NCBI GenBank assembly: GCA_012511955.1 | Contig: JAAZFC010000007.1 | Location: 1 to 51,923 of the forward strand | From: Fibrobacter sp. | GTDB taxonomy: Bacteria > Fibrobacterota > Fibrobacteria > Fibrobacterales > Fibrobacteraceae | DNA: 51,923 nt | Direction: 5' to 3' | In this document: positions 17,589 to 28,644 of the stretch, in pieces | Layout: the number at the start of each line of letters is the position of its first letter | Numbering within the stretch: position 1 is the first letter of the stretch | Position numbers and translations under genes: made by a program | Notes under the pieces: model-generated | Seen by the model: the letters and a program-made list of their open reading frames with translations, nothing else | Database searches by the model: none | What the model was told of the DNA's origin: nothing

Positions 17589-19448
17589 TTACCGTTTATT
17601 ATTTGATAATAATTTTAAAGCGGTGTCGGGCATTTTTAGTTGCTTTAAAGTCTTGCGAATCCAAGGACGATTTTTAGGTTGATACCAAAAGAAAAATCGT
17701 TTTTGTGCTAATTTTTCTTCGGGAGTTTGGGCAGTGAAAATAGGTTTCAGCGAGATTGGATGTACCCCCGTGGCAAATATAGTGGTGGCCATGGTCATGG
17801 GCGTAGGGGTAAAATCTTGGACTTGCTCAAGCCTAAAACCCATATCTTTGGTGGCCGCTGCCAATTCTGCCATATCCTCTAGCTGCGAAGCGGGGTGGCT
17901 AGAGATAAAATAGGGGATAATTTGTTGGCGTAAATTGTGTTGCTGATTTATACGCTTAAATTCCTGGGCAAATTCTTGGAAAAGGTTAAATTCAGGCTTG
18001 CGCATAAGTTTCAACACCCGCGAAGATACATGTTCGGGGGCGACTTTTAAACGCCCAGAAACATGATGCTGTATAAGCTCTTGGGTATAGCTTTGTAGAG
18101 AAGCCTGGGTTTTCTCATCGGTATTTTTTTGTAGCAATAAATCGTAGCGAATGCCAGAACCTACAAAAGCGTGTTTAACTTTGGGATGCTGGCGCACAGC
18201 GCGGTAAATTTTGAGTAAAGGCTCGTGGTTAGTGTCCAAATTTGAGCAAATTTGTGGGAAAATACAGCTGGGTCTTTCGCAGCGGGCGCATATTTCCAAA
18301 TCTTTGCCCGCCAAAGCATACATATTCGCCGAAGGCCCGCCCAAGTCGCTTATGCTTCCCTTAAATTCGGGCATTTCGACGATGATTTCCAGCTCTTGCA
18401 TAATGCTTTTAAAAGAACGGCTGGCGATAAATTTGCCCTGATGCGCCGAAATGGTGCAAAAACTGCATCCCCCAAAGCAACCCCGGTGCAAATTTATGGA
18501 AAACTTGATCATTTCCCAAGCGGGCACAGTGCCACGCCTGGCATAGTGCGGATGGGGCAAGCGGGTAAAAGGCAAATCAAAAGACGCGTCTAATTGCGCA
18601 GAACTCATAGGCGGATAAGGCGGGTTAACTATCACTGCATAATCCGCCGCAGGTTCTATAATGCGCCGGGCGTGGATTTTTTGGGATTCGTTTTCAATAA
18701 CCCTAAAAGCTTGGGCGTGTTTGCGCATATCTTTTTGACAATCCTCCCAGCTGGGCAAAATTAGATCTTCCCAGGATTTTTGCCCTCGGGGAATTTCATC
18801 GTTACCTTTTTGCAGATAAGCGCATTGGCCCAAAGTAGTGCGCAAGTTTTCTAGCGGTACGCCTCTTTGCAAAAGTTTGAGCATATCCATCAGGGGCTGT
18901 TCGCCCATGCCGTAAATCAGTAAATCGGCCCCGCTAGATGCTAAAATAGAAGGTTTTAGGCTGTTAGACCAGTAATCGTAGTGATTTACGCGCCGCAAAG
19001 AAGCTTCGATGCCGCCTAAAATCACGGGTATATCTGGGTAAAGCTTTTTGAGGATTTTGGTATAAACCGTGGCGGCATAATCGGGCCTAAAACCGCTTTT
19101 TCCCCCAGGGGTATAAGCGTCGTCCGATCTTTTGCGCTTATTGGCGGTGTAATTATTCACCATGGAATCCATGCAACCCGCAGTAACGCCAAAAAATAAG
19201 CGGGGCGCACCGAGCTTTTTAAAATCTCGCAGATCGTCCCGCCAGTTGGGTTGGGGTAAAATTGCCACCCGTAAACCCTCTCTTTCGAGCAAACGAGCAA
19301 TGACTGCGTGGCCAAAAGAGGGGTGATCCACATAAGCATCGCCGGAAACTATGATTACATCGAGGTAATCCCACCCTCGGGCCTGCACTTCAGCGGAACT
19401 TATGGGCAACCAGGCTGAATTTGCAGGGGATTTAGATATACTTGGCAT
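17589..19448 (-). CDS. ygiQ: YgiQ-family radical SAM protein
   Basis: 619 residues. The N-terminal part (about 1-290) carries family motifs such as GDAYVDHPSFG, FGVTAGCMDSMVNNYT and GGIEASLRR. The central radical SAM domain has the cluster motif in CFGGCSFCTISAHQG. The last third is the uncharacterised YgiQ C-terminal region with DFTPTPMTMATTIFATG. Length is close to other members, though it lacks the long C-terminal extension of some. The biochemical role is not established for the family. It is divergently transcribed from another radical SAM gene across 45 bp that contain a perfect inverted repeat. No Shine-Dalgarno was seen; ATG at 19448 gives the family start. Confidence 0.93.
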   Translation of the reverse strand: MPSISKSPANSAWLPISSAEVQARGWDYLDVIIVSGDAYVDHPSFGHAVIARLLEREGLRVAILPQPNWRDDLRDFKKLGAPRLFFGVTAGCMDSMVNNYTANKRKRSDDAYTPGGKSGFRPDYAATVYTKILKKLYPDIPVILGGIEASLRRVNHYDYWSNSLKPSILASSGADLLIYGMGEQPLMDMLKLLQRGVPLENLRTTLGQCAYLQKGNDEIPRGQKSWEDLILPSWEDCQKDMRKHAQAFRVIENESQKIHARRIIEPAADYAVIVNPPYPPMSSAQLDASFDLPFTRLPHPHYARRGTVPAWEMIKFSINLHRGCFGGCSFCTISAHQGKFIASRSFKSIMQELEIIVEMPEFKGSISDLGGPSANMYALAGKDLEICARCERPSCIFPQICSNLDTNHEPLLKIYRAVRQHPKVKHAFVGSGIRYDLLLQKNTDEKTQASLQSYTQELIQHHVSGRLKVAPEHVSSRVLKLMRKPEFNLFQEFAQEFKRINQQHNLRQQIIPYFISSHPASQLEDMAELAAATKDMGFRLEQVQDFTPTPMTMATTIFATGVHPISLKPIFTAQTPEEKLAQKRFFFWYQPKNRPWIRKTLKQLKMPDTALKLLSNNKR

Positions 19449-19450
19449 AG

Positions 19451-19483
19451 TACATATATATAAAAAGCATTTCTATATATGTA
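19451..19483. repeat. perfect 10-bp inverted repeat between two divergent radical SAM genes
   Basis: TACATATATA (19451-19460) and TATATATGTA (19474-19483) are exact reverse complements separated by 13 bp. They fill most of the 45-bp gap between ygiQ (-) and the TIGR03960 gene (+). The arms also contain TATATA/TATATAT, which could serve as -10 hexamers in either direction. It is therefore either a shared operator or back-to-back promoters. Confidence 0.6.
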
Positions 19484-19493
19484 TTGAGGTTTT

Positions 19494-22085
19494 ATGCAAA
19501 GTATTTTAGTAAAATTAGGACAGGCATTGCCATTTGTGCAAAGCCCCGCTCGCTACATGGGTGGCGAAGCTAACAGCGTGGTGCGCCCCTTAGACGAGGT
19601 GCAAGGATCCATGGCTTTGGTGTTTCCCGACACTTATGAAATAGGAATGTCTCACAATGGCACCAAAGTTTTATATCACTGCATAAACCGCGAGCCCGAT
19701 TTGCTGGCTGAAGTTGCTTTTGCCCCCTGGGAAGACATGATTACCCAAATGGAGCGCTGGGATATTCCTCTTTATAGTCATGCTTCTTGGACGCCAGTGC
19801 GCAATTTTGATGTGGTGGGAATTTCTTTGCAGACCGAACTGAATTTTACCAATATTCCCTTGGTATTAGAGTTGGCAGGTATCAACCCTTGGGCGCAAAA
19901 ACGCAAGGATGATGAGCCCATTGTGGTGGGAGGCGGTCCTTCCATGGGGAATCCTGAGCCCGTGGCGGACTTTTTTGATTTAATGATTTTGGGTGATGGC
20001 GAAGAAATTGTCCCCAAAATGCTGCGCTGGGTGGGAAAAGCTCGGCGTGAAGGCAAAAATCGCACAGAAATTTTAGCTGAGCTTCACAGTTGGGATGGGA
20101 TTTATGTGCCAACTTTGCACTCCGTGCGTGCTAAAAGCGCCGCCGAAGGCATAGCCGGAGAGTTAGTGCCAGAGATCGAAGCTAAGGGAAGCTATTTGCG
20201 CACTGAAGGCGTGCGCCGAATATGGTTAGAAGAACTTAAGCCTGAATATTACCCGGTGCGCAATCTCATTGCCAATATGCCCTTAATTCACGACCGCTAT
20301 GCCATAGAGATTTCCCGGGGATGCACCCAGGGTTGTAGATTTTGCCAAGCGGGAGTTTGGTATAGGCCTAGCCGCGAATTACCCCCAGATGAAGTGATGC
20401 GCTTGGCTGAAGAGGGCATAGCTTCTACAGGAGAACGCCAGGTGGGTTTGCTTAGCTTGTCTTCGGCGGATTATAGCCAAATTGAGCCTTTAACCGATGC
20501 TATCATAGAGCAACCGCTCTTTGATTCTGTGGATGTGTCGTTGCCATCATTGCGTGCCAATAGTTTTGGGCAATCTTTAGCAGGGAAGGTAGCGGCACTA
20601 AAAGGCGGTCGTAGCGCTACTTTTGCTCCAGAAACCGGTTCCGAGCGTTTGCGGCATGTAATCAACAAGACTCTTAGCGACCAAGACATGGTGGAAGCTG
20701 CGGAAGGGGTTTTTGCCAATGGATTTAACAGGATTAAACTTTACACCATGATTGGTCTGCCCACGGAAACCCTCGAAGATATGGAAGCTTTTTGTGGTTT
20801 AATAGAAAAGCTAGTGGCTGTGGGGCTCAAATACACCAAAAAGTTTACCATTCAAGTCAGCGTAGGAGTGTTAGTTCCCAAAGCTTTCACCGCTTTTCAA
20901 TGGGCTAGTTTTATGGACAAAGAGCAAGTTTACACCCATTTACGCTTTGTGCGCGAAAGGTTTTATCGCCACAAAAATGTGCGGGTAAATTACAGTTCTT
21001 GGGAAGTTGCACATTTGGAATCCGTATATAGTCGTGGAGACCGCCGTTTGGCACCGCTAATATATGAAGCTTATAAGCGAGGGATGATTTTTGAAAGTCA
21101 TGGCGAAAAGCTTAATTATCATGCTTGGACGGAGTTGTGGGAAGATTTTAATTTCGATACTTCATGGGTTTATCAAGAGCGTTCTAGTACAGAAGTTTTT
21201 CCCTGGGATTTTATCCATGCGGGGCTCACCAAGGGCTATTTGTTAAATGAATGGCGCGCGGCGCTAAATCCAGAATCTAGTCCAGTAAGTGATTGCAAAT
21301 GGGGAGATTGCCATCATTGCGGGATTCCTGGTCATGGCGAAGATATTAAACTGGCATGTTCCCCCGAAGTTTACGCTGCTCCTTCGCGCAGTCCCGAAGA
21401 AATCAAAGCTTTGGTAGAAAGTCGGCGCCCCAGTTATGGCGAAGTTTATCATTATAAATTTACTTTTAAAAAGACGGGAATCAGTCGCTTTTTGCCCCAT
21501 CAAAATACTTTAAACTTTTTTGAACGCAGTTTAACTAGACTGAATATTCCCATTAAATTTTCCGAAGGTTTTAGCCCTAAACCGCGTATTCACAATACCG
21601 GAGCTTTGCCCTTGGGTTTGGAGTCTCTTTGCGAAGTAGTTTCCATACAATTATTAGAAGAATTACCCCTTCAGGGCAAAGAATATGAAGAATTACTAAG
21701 CCAAATTAGCGCACCTTTCCCAGTGGGCATGGAAGTGGTGCAAATTGAGCCACTACAGCAAAAATTATCGCAAAATCCCCCCCAAAGCGTGGAATATCAT
21801 ACAGTTTTAAGTTCTTTGCCCACAGAATTAGAAGCTCGCTACGCTCAGAAAAATCTAGGAAAAGTAGTTAATCATCGGGGAGTGGAAATTAATGTAGATG
21901 AACATATTAAAGACTTGCAAATTGAAAAACTAAATGACAAATACAAAATCAGCATTTGTGCTCGCGCTAATAAGCAAGGCAACACCATTAGTCCTTTTGT
22001 GCTTTTTGCAGGAATTTTAGAAATACCCGAAGCAGAAGCTCGCAGTTTGTTGGTAGTTAAGTCTGCTTTAGCTTATGAGAGTTAG
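19494..22085 (+). CDS. TIGR03960-type radical SAM protein fused to a TIGR03936 (DUF2344) domain
   Basis: 863 residues. Residues 1 to about 240 form a B12-binding-like leader region (FPDTYEIGMSHNG, EPIVVGGGPSMGNPEP, DGEEIVPKML). The radical SAM core has its cluster motif in RGCTQGCRFCQAG. After a cysteine pair (DCKWGDCHHCGIPG), the last roughly 220 residues (from about YHYKFTFKKTGISRFLPH) match the DUF2344/TIGR03936 domain; in many species this is a separate gene, here it is a fusion. Precise chemistry is not established; an RNA or protein modification role has been suggested because the family often neighbours ribonuclease G/E genes, but none is adjacent here. The 3' end overlaps the convergent kinase gene by 29 bp. 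Confidence 0.92.
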   Translation: MQSILVKLGQALPFVQSPARYMGGEANSVVRPLDEVQGSMALVFPDTYEIGMSHNGTKVLYHCINREPDLLAEVAFAPWEDMITQMERWDIPLYSHASWTPVRNFDVVGISLQTELNFTNIPLVLELAGINPWAQKRKDDEPIVVGGGPSMGNPEPVADFFDLMILGDGEEIVPKMLRWVGKARREGKNRTEILAELHSWDGIYVPTLHSVRAKSAAEGIAGELVPEIEAKGSYLRTEGVRRIWLEELKPEYYPVRNLIANMPLIHDRYAIEISRGCTQGCRFCQAGVWYRPSRELPPDEVMRLAEEGIASTGERQVGLLSLSSADYSQIEPLTDAIIEQPLFDSVDVSLPSLRANSFGQSLAGKVAALKGGRSATFAPETGSERLRHVINKTLSDQDMVEAAEGVFANGFNRIKLYTMIGLPTETLEDMEAFCGLIEKLVAVGLKYTKKFTIQVSVGVLVPKAFTAFQWASFMDKEQVYTHLRFVRERFYRHKNVRVNYSSWEVAHLESVYSRGDRRLAPLIYEAYKRGMIFESHGEKLNYHAWTELWEDFNFDTSWVYQERSSTEVFPWDFIHAGLTKGYLLNEWRAALNPESSPVSDCKWGDCHHCGIPGHGEDIKLACSPEVYAAPSRSPEEIKALVESRRPSYGEVYHYKFTFKKTGISRFLPHQNTLNFFERSLTRLNIPIKFSEGFSPKPRIHNTGALPLGLESLCEVVSIQLLEELPLQGKEYEELLSQISAPFPVGMEVVQIEPLQQKLSQNPPQSVEYHTVLSSLPTELEARYAQKNLGKVVNHRGVEINVDEHIKDLQIEKLNDKYKISICARANKQGNTISPFVLFAGILEIPEAEARSLLVVKSALAYES

Positions 22086-24318
22086 GCAATTTAAACTGGA
22101 AAATCACTCCACTTTCGCCATCTTCGGGCTGTAATGCTTCAATAGAACCATGCATGCTTTCTATGATCCTTTTAATCAAGGGCAATCCCAAGCCATCTCC
22201 AGGTATTTCACCGTGAACTAAGCGTTGAAAAGGCTTAAAAATCTTTTCTTTATGCTTATCAGGCACACCCACTCCATAGTCTCGTACAAAATACACCGCT
22301 TTGTCTGCCTCTAAATATCCTCCTATTTTAATGATTACTTCATCTTGGGTGCTGTATTTAAGTGAGTTTTCGATAAGATTAAGCATTACTTGGCTAATTA
22401 AGCCGTGATCTCCGTAACAGTGGGGGAGTGGTTCAAAATCCACCTTGGCTTTTTTTTCTTTGATTTGGTAATTCAACACTTGCAAGCAGTCGTTTAAAAT
22501 GCCGTTCATATCAATTTTTTCCACCAACAAAGGATTTTTAGTAATGCGCGATAGCTTTAAAGCTCCATTAATGATATTGCTCATGCGGTTGGTGGCAGAT
22601 AAAATAAACTTTTGTGCAGTATTAATATCTTGCAGCACTTCTTTATCTTGAGGATTTTGCATATAAGCTATTAAAGATACGCTAAGTTCACCGTTAAAAC
22701 CTTCAAGATTCACCAAGGGAGCGCGCAAATCATGGGAAAGCATATAAAGCAGATTTTCTAATTCTTCATTTTTGTTTTCTAACTGCTTTTGAGTTTTGCG
22801 TAGAGTTTTTTGGGTTTTATAAAAAGAACTTACATCGTAAAATAATACAGCAAACTGTCGAGGTGCAGGTTGGTAAGCACTTACTCTATAAATTCTGTTA
22901 GTCAAGTTGGTGCGATCTTCAAATTCAATGGATTCTCCTGTTAATGCTACTTTTCCAAACTGGGTTATCCAGCTATTTTCGACTAGAGGGTGTATCTCTT
23001 TAATTGTGCGTCCCACAGCTTCGTGTTGTTTAATGCCGGTCATGGCTTCAAAAGCTTTATTAACAGCCAAATATTTATAATCCACAGGAAAACCATCTTT
23101 ATCAACAACGATTTCATGCAAAGCAAAAGCTAAAGATGAGTTGGCAAAGGAACGGCGATAGTTCCCCTCACTGATTTTTAAAGCTTCTTGAGCTTTATAT
23201 AAGATGCTTATATCTTTGAAGGCAGATATTACTTTTATATTACTATTGCTTAGTTTTATAGGCCAAGAATCAATTTCTAACCAAAGGTGGGTGTCGCGTA
23301 ATTTGTGGTGAAAGCCCACAACTTTATTAAACAGTTTAGATTGTTTTTGTATGGCTTTCATAGAAGGCAAAGGTTCGGTTGAAGGAGCCAAGCTTTCGTC
23401 TATGAGTTCCCACTCACTATTTTCAAAAGTTCCTGATAAAATTTGTTCTAAAGTTAACCCAAATATTTCGCAGGCAGCAGGATTTGCTTCTAAGACTTGT
23501 CCTTTGTCGTTTTGAAACACTACGCCAATGGAAAGGTCATTAAAAAGAGTTTTATACTTAATATCTACATCTTCAAAAGACATTTCTCGTAATAAAGCTT
23601 TTTCAAATATTTTGGCAATTATACCACCGCTAGAAAAAATGCTACCCAAAAGGATAATGTTTTTAAAAAGTAAAGGATCTTTTTGGTGTAATATTCCTAA
23701 AGTAGGGTCTCCATGGACTATGTTGTGAACTATGGTAACTATGACGGTTATCACAAGGCTTAAAATTAGAGAACCTGCAATAATTTGATTGATGCTATTA
23801 GCAATGCGTGGATTCATTTGCTTTTTATGCAACCATTGTCTAATAAGCGGGGTAGTAAGTAAGCCATCGGTTATAGCCACTGTTAAAAAAGGTAAAAACA
23901 AAGAAATTAATACCATTTCTAAACCCCAATGGGAAGAAAAAGATTTTATAAAAATGTATTGAATAGGGGTATAAATCAGCTGCACTAAAATAGGGGGGGT
24001 GGGTTTGAGGTGCTTTTGATTTCTAAATTGTACCCACAAACCGTGAAAGACAATCCAAGATGCTACTCTAAGCGTGTGGCCTATTTTAGCAACCAATGGT
24101 TCATTATAGGCATCAAAGAAAAACGGGAAAAGGAAAAAACCCGAAGCATAAGAGATTAAGCCATAGGGAAAGCCATAAGCCAAGCTAATAAGCAAAGGAA
24201 AAATTAAATAAATGGTAAGGGGAAATTGATAGTTGCCTACTTCAAAAAATAAATTTAGGCGAGAAAATAATAACCCCAAAAGCCCTAGTGCTATACTAAT
24301 TATAATCTTTCGCTTCAT
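22057..24318 (-). CDS. membrane sensor histidine kinase with two PAS domains
   Basis: 753 residues. About 210 N-terminal residues hold six to eight hydrophobic segments resembling a MASE1-like sensor. PAS 1 spans about 255-375 (YKTLFNDLSIGVVFQND). PAS 2 spans about 385-510 (SFANSSLAFALHEIVVD). A coiled linker is followed by the HisKA dimerisation box SHDLRAPL with phospho-acceptor H529. The HATPase_c domain follows, with N box NLIENSLKYS, G1 DYGVGVP and G2 GDGLGLPLI. It is an orphan kinase: no response regulator is next to it. Its gene is divergent from the TIGR02147 regulator gene and convergent with the radical SAM gene, overlapping that by 29 bp. The signal is unknown. Confidence 0.93.
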   Translation of the reverse strand: MKRKIIISIALGLLGLLFSRLNLFFEVGNYQFPLTIYLIFPLLISLAYGFPYGLISYASGFFLFPFFFDAYNEPLVAKIGHTLRVASWIVFHGLWVQFRNQKHLKPTPPILVQLIYTPIQYIFIKSFSSHWGLEMVLISLFLPFLTVAITDGLLTTPLIRQWLHKKQMNPRIANSINQIIAGSLILSLVITVIVTIVHNIVHGDPTLGILHQKDPLLFKNIILLGSIFSSGGIIAKIFEKALLREMSFEDVDIKYKTLFNDLSIGVVFQNDKGQVLEANPAACEIFGLTLEQILSGTFENSEWELIDESLAPSTEPLPSMKAIQKQSKLFNKVVGFHHKLRDTHLWLEIDSWPIKLSNSNIKVISAFKDISILYKAQEALKISEGNYRRSFANSSLAFALHEIVVDKDGFPVDYKYLAVNKAFEAMTGIKQHEAVGRTIKEIHPLVENSWITQFGKVALTGESIEFEDRTNLTNRIYRVSAYQPAPRQFAVLFYDVSSFYKTQKTLRKTQKQLENKNEELENLLYMLSHDLRAPLVNLEGFNGELSVSLIAYMQNPQDKEVLQDINTAQKFILSATNRMSNIINGALKLSRITKNPLLVEKIDMNGILNDCLQVLNYQIKEKKAKVDFEPLPHCYGDHGLISQVMLNLIENSLKYSTQDEVIIKIGGYLEADKAVYFVRDYGVGVPDKHKEKIFKPFQRLVHGEIPGDGLGLPLIKRIIESMHGSIEALQPEDGESGVIFQFKLPNSHKLKQT

Positions 24319-24393
24319 TTTATAAGATTAGCAATAAGTGAAGTTAAATACCATGAATATTTTTAGCAGTGATGTATAACAGTACAACGCTTT

Positions 24394-25275
24394 ATGTATA
24401 AGGTAGGAGATATTTGTATAAAAAAGAAGTATAATATATATGTGGATGATATTTTTTCATATTTGGATTACCAACGCTGGATTAGAGATTCTGTAGAGGA
24501 ATTAAAGCGGCATAAACCTATTGTGTCTTGGCGCTATGTGGCGGGTAAGGTGGGTATAGATGCGGGTAATTTGTTGCGCATTAGTCAAGGTAAAACCCAT
24601 TTAGGTACAAATTTCATACACCCAGTGGCAGATTTTTTCAAATTAACTGGCAGACAGCGCCAGTATTTTGAAGAGATGGTTTATTTTGGCAGGGCTAAAA
24701 CTGACAAAGAAACTTTAGATCACTTTGAAAAGATGCAGTCTATACGGGGTGTGCCAATAAAAAAGTTAAGCACCCAAGGTCTAGATTTTTATCAAAATTG
24801 GTACAATAATGCAGTGCGTTCTTTGGTTAGCATTACTCCTATCAAAGATGAATACGCACTTCTGGGTCGCATGTGTTCGCCACCCATAACTGCAGAACAA
24901 GCTGAAGAATCTGTTAAAATGATGGCTGATTTGGGCATGTTGGTACGAGGAAAAGATGGTTGTTGGGAAGTTACAGAATTATTTGTGAGTACGGGACAGC
25001 AATCCCGAGCAGAAGTGGTGCGAGAATTTCAGCGTCAAACTTTAGCATTGGCCAATGAGTCCGCTGAAAGGCATAGCGCTGAGTTTAGAGATTTGAGTAC
25101 TGTTACCATGACTTTAAATAGTAAAGAAATTCCTGCTTTAAGGGAGCGCATTAAAGAATTCCGTGGAGAGTTGTTGCGTTTTTCCCAAGAAGGGGTGGGC
25201 GATGATAGCGTAATGCAATTAAATATTCAGCTTTTTCCCATCGGCATAGTTTCACAAGGGGATAAAGATGTTTAA
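24394..25275 (+). CDS. TIGR02147-family (DUF4423) putative transcriptional regulator
   Basis: 293 residues. The family signature is visible: DDIFSYLDYQRWIRD at the start, a helix-turn-helix-like segment (SWRYVAGKVGIDAGNLLRISQGK), then the DUF4423 region with FYQNWYNNAVRSLV and YALLGRMCSPPITAEQAEESV. The family was defined on Fibrobacter genomes, where many paralogues sit beside genes for secreted proteins. Here it overlaps the lipoprotein gene by 8 bp, and the xylanase gene follows, so a local regulatory role is likely. The start could also be GTG at 24442 (DDIFSYLDY), which fits the usual family N-terminus better; neither has an obvious ribosome site. Confidence 0.9.
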   Translation: MYKVGDICIKKKYNIYVDDIFSYLDYQRWIRDSVEELKRHKPIVSWRYVAGKVGIDAGNLLRISQGKTHLGTNFIHPVADFFKLTGRQRQYFEEMVYFGRAKTDKETLDHFEKMQSIRGVPIKKLSTQGLDFYQNWYNNAVRSLVSITPIKDEYALLGRMCSPPITAEQAEESVKMMADLGMLVRGKDGCWEVTELFVSTGQQSRAEVVREFQRQTLALANESAERHSAEFRDLSTVTMTLNSKEIPALRERIKEFRGELLRFSQEGVGDDSVMQLNIQLFPIGIVSQGDKDV

Positions 25276-26842
25276 AAAGCTTAAAATAGTAGGAGTCGTT
25301 TTTTTGGTGTTTTTGCTCAGCTGTTGCACTACAAAAGTGCAAGAACATGCTGGGGGAGCTGGAAGCGAAACTAATTATGGCATAAATGCTCGTTTAACAG
25401 ATGTGCATGGTAATTCCTTAAAGTCTGTGGCATATCAAGTGCGACCTTCTTGGTATGTGCGTGCTAGTGATGACGAAGGAGCTGTGGAAAAGCTACCTAT
25501 TGTGAAATACGCCAATGGTGTTAGTGATGAAAAGGGTAATATAGACTTGCCGCTCTTAGCTCCGGGGAATTATGTTCTAAATGCTCAAGCAAAAGATTTA
25601 GGGGTTTTACACTCTTTAAAAATCACAGAAAAAGACACCGCTCTGGTTTTGGGAGATTTAAAGCTAGATTCTTTGGCAGAAGTTAATGGCGAAGTGCCAG
25701 TAATAGACGGAACTCCTATGCGAGTGCGGGTTTATGGTACGGAAAAGTTAGTGTGGACAGACTCTACAGGTAAGTTTACCATTGATAGCCTTCCCCCAGG
25801 AAATCGTATTATCATTGTAGATCAGCCAGAGAAAGCCGTGATTGTAGGTGAGTTGAGTTTGGATTCCCATGCCACTAGTTTAAGTATAAATGCAGATGTT
25901 TGGGGCTCTGCGGCATTTAATGCTAGCACTTGGAATTATAGAGTAGAAGTTAGTGAGAATTATTTTTTGCGGGATAGCATTTGGGAAAAAGATAAGCGCT
26001 GGGCAGACCTAGATCCACCTTTGCTACTATACATCGACCATCGTTTAGTTGATTTTAATGAAGCTTCTTCCGATGGGGCTGATATACGCATAACTAATAC
26101 CTCTAATCAACTCTTATCTAGTCAAATTCGCTATTGGGATCCCATTGCGCGCCGAGCTTTGGTGTGGGTTAAAACTCACCCCCAAGACTTAGTCTTGTAT
26201 TATGGTAAATCTGGTGCGCCAATGCTAGATAGCACCCAAGACTTATGGGGAGCTTGGCCTGATTCTGCGTTAATAGCTTTTACCCGCATAGATTTAGATG
26301 ATTTTGAAGATGGCGATATAACTAATAACTTGCCTGGAACTTTAGCCCAACATAATTGGTATAGAGGCTTAGATTCATTGTCAAGATATGTGGAACCTGC
26401 CGCAGATGCTTCTAGTAAATTGTTGATAGCCGATGATTCTTTGGGGCGCAATAAGGTTTTGCGAATTCGTTACACTAGCGAGATGAACTCATGGGTGCTA
26501 ATGGGTACTATACTAAGCCAAACACCAAAAGATTTTCGCATGCTTGACTCTATAGTACTTTGGGCCCGGGGAGATGGTAATATGTTTGTGGCCTTAGAGA
26601 ATAGCACTATACAACCAGAAATAAAAGCTTGGAAAACTTTTGCTCTCCATAAAGATTGGCAACGCTATATGGTGCGTCCCCAAGATTTTGAAGAACCGGG
26701 TATAGGAGGAAATCGCGGTTGGGAAGCTGTGCATAAAGAAATCACTACTTTAAGCGTGTTTGGGCAAGGGGGAACTGAGCTCTGGATAGATGATGTGCAA
26801 ATTTTTGGCATATCGCCTTTTGAACTCTTGATAAATTTTTAG
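25268..26842 (+). CDS. outer-surface lipoprotein with DUF2341-like and CBM-like regions
   Basis: 524 residues. The leader ends in a lipobox LLSC, with C19 (followed by C20) as lipid anchor. Two carboxypeptidase-regulatory/beta-sandwich-like stretches follow (about 38-110 and 130-205), with the typical TDSTGKFTIDSLPPG. Residues about 225-325 resemble DUF2341 (DIRITN, ALVWVKTHPQDLVLYYGKSG). The C-terminal region from about 340 (IDLDDFEDGDITNN to ELWIDDVQIFG) resembles a CBM11/CIA30-like sugar-binding beta-sandwich. It is probably a cell-surface glycan-binding or glycan-sensing protein. It overlaps the TIGR02147 regulator gene by 8 bp and lies 45 bp before the xylanase gene, suggesting one transcription unit. 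Domain names are by eye. Confidence 0.8.
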   Translation: MFKKLKIVGVVFLVFLLSCCTTKVQEHAGGAGSETNYGINARLTDVHGNSLKSVAYQVRPSWYVRASDDEGAVEKLPIVKYANGVSDEKGNIDLPLLAPGNYVLNAQAKDLGVLHSLKITEKDTALVLGDLKLDSLAEVNGEVPVIDGTPMRVRVYGTEKLVWTDSTGKFTIDSLPPGNRIIIVDQPEKAVIVGELSLDSHATSLSINADVWGSAAFNASTWNYRVEVSENYFLRDSIWEKDKRWADLDPPLLLYIDHRLVDFNEASSDGADIRITNTSNQLLSSQIRYWDPIARRALVWVKTHPQDLVLYYGKSGAPMLDSTQDLWGAWPDSALIAFTRIDLDDFEDGDITNNLPGTLAQHNWYRGLDSLSRYVEPAADASSKLLIADDSLGRNKVLRIRYTSEMNSWVLMGTILSQTPKDFRMLDSIVLWARGDGNMFVALENSTIQPEIKAWKTFALHKDWQRYMVRPQDFEEPGIGGNRGWEAVHKEITTLSVFGQGGTELWIDDVQIFGISPFELLINF

Positions 26843-26884
26843 TAAATTAAAATAGTAGGCAATAAAATAATTATTAAGGGTTAG

Positions 26885-28591
<1,707 letters not shown>

Positions 28592-28602
28592 TTCTTAAAT
28601 AA

Positions 28603-28636
28603 AAAAACGCCTGTTCAAAAACAGGCGTTTTTTTTG
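28603..28636. terminator. bidirectional rho-independent terminator
   Basis: A 12-bp perfect stem (28604-28615 AAAACGCCTGTT with 28620-28631) has a CAAA loop. T tracts occur on both strands. It ends the xylanase transcript (+) and lies just past the stop of the LPP20/CsgG-like gene (-). Confidence 0.9.
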
Positions 28637-28644
28637 GCAAAAAT

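Noticed and set aside
18211-18593. Two overlapping plus-strand open frames opposite ygiQ
   Set aside because: Complement of a conserved radical SAM core; no independent support.
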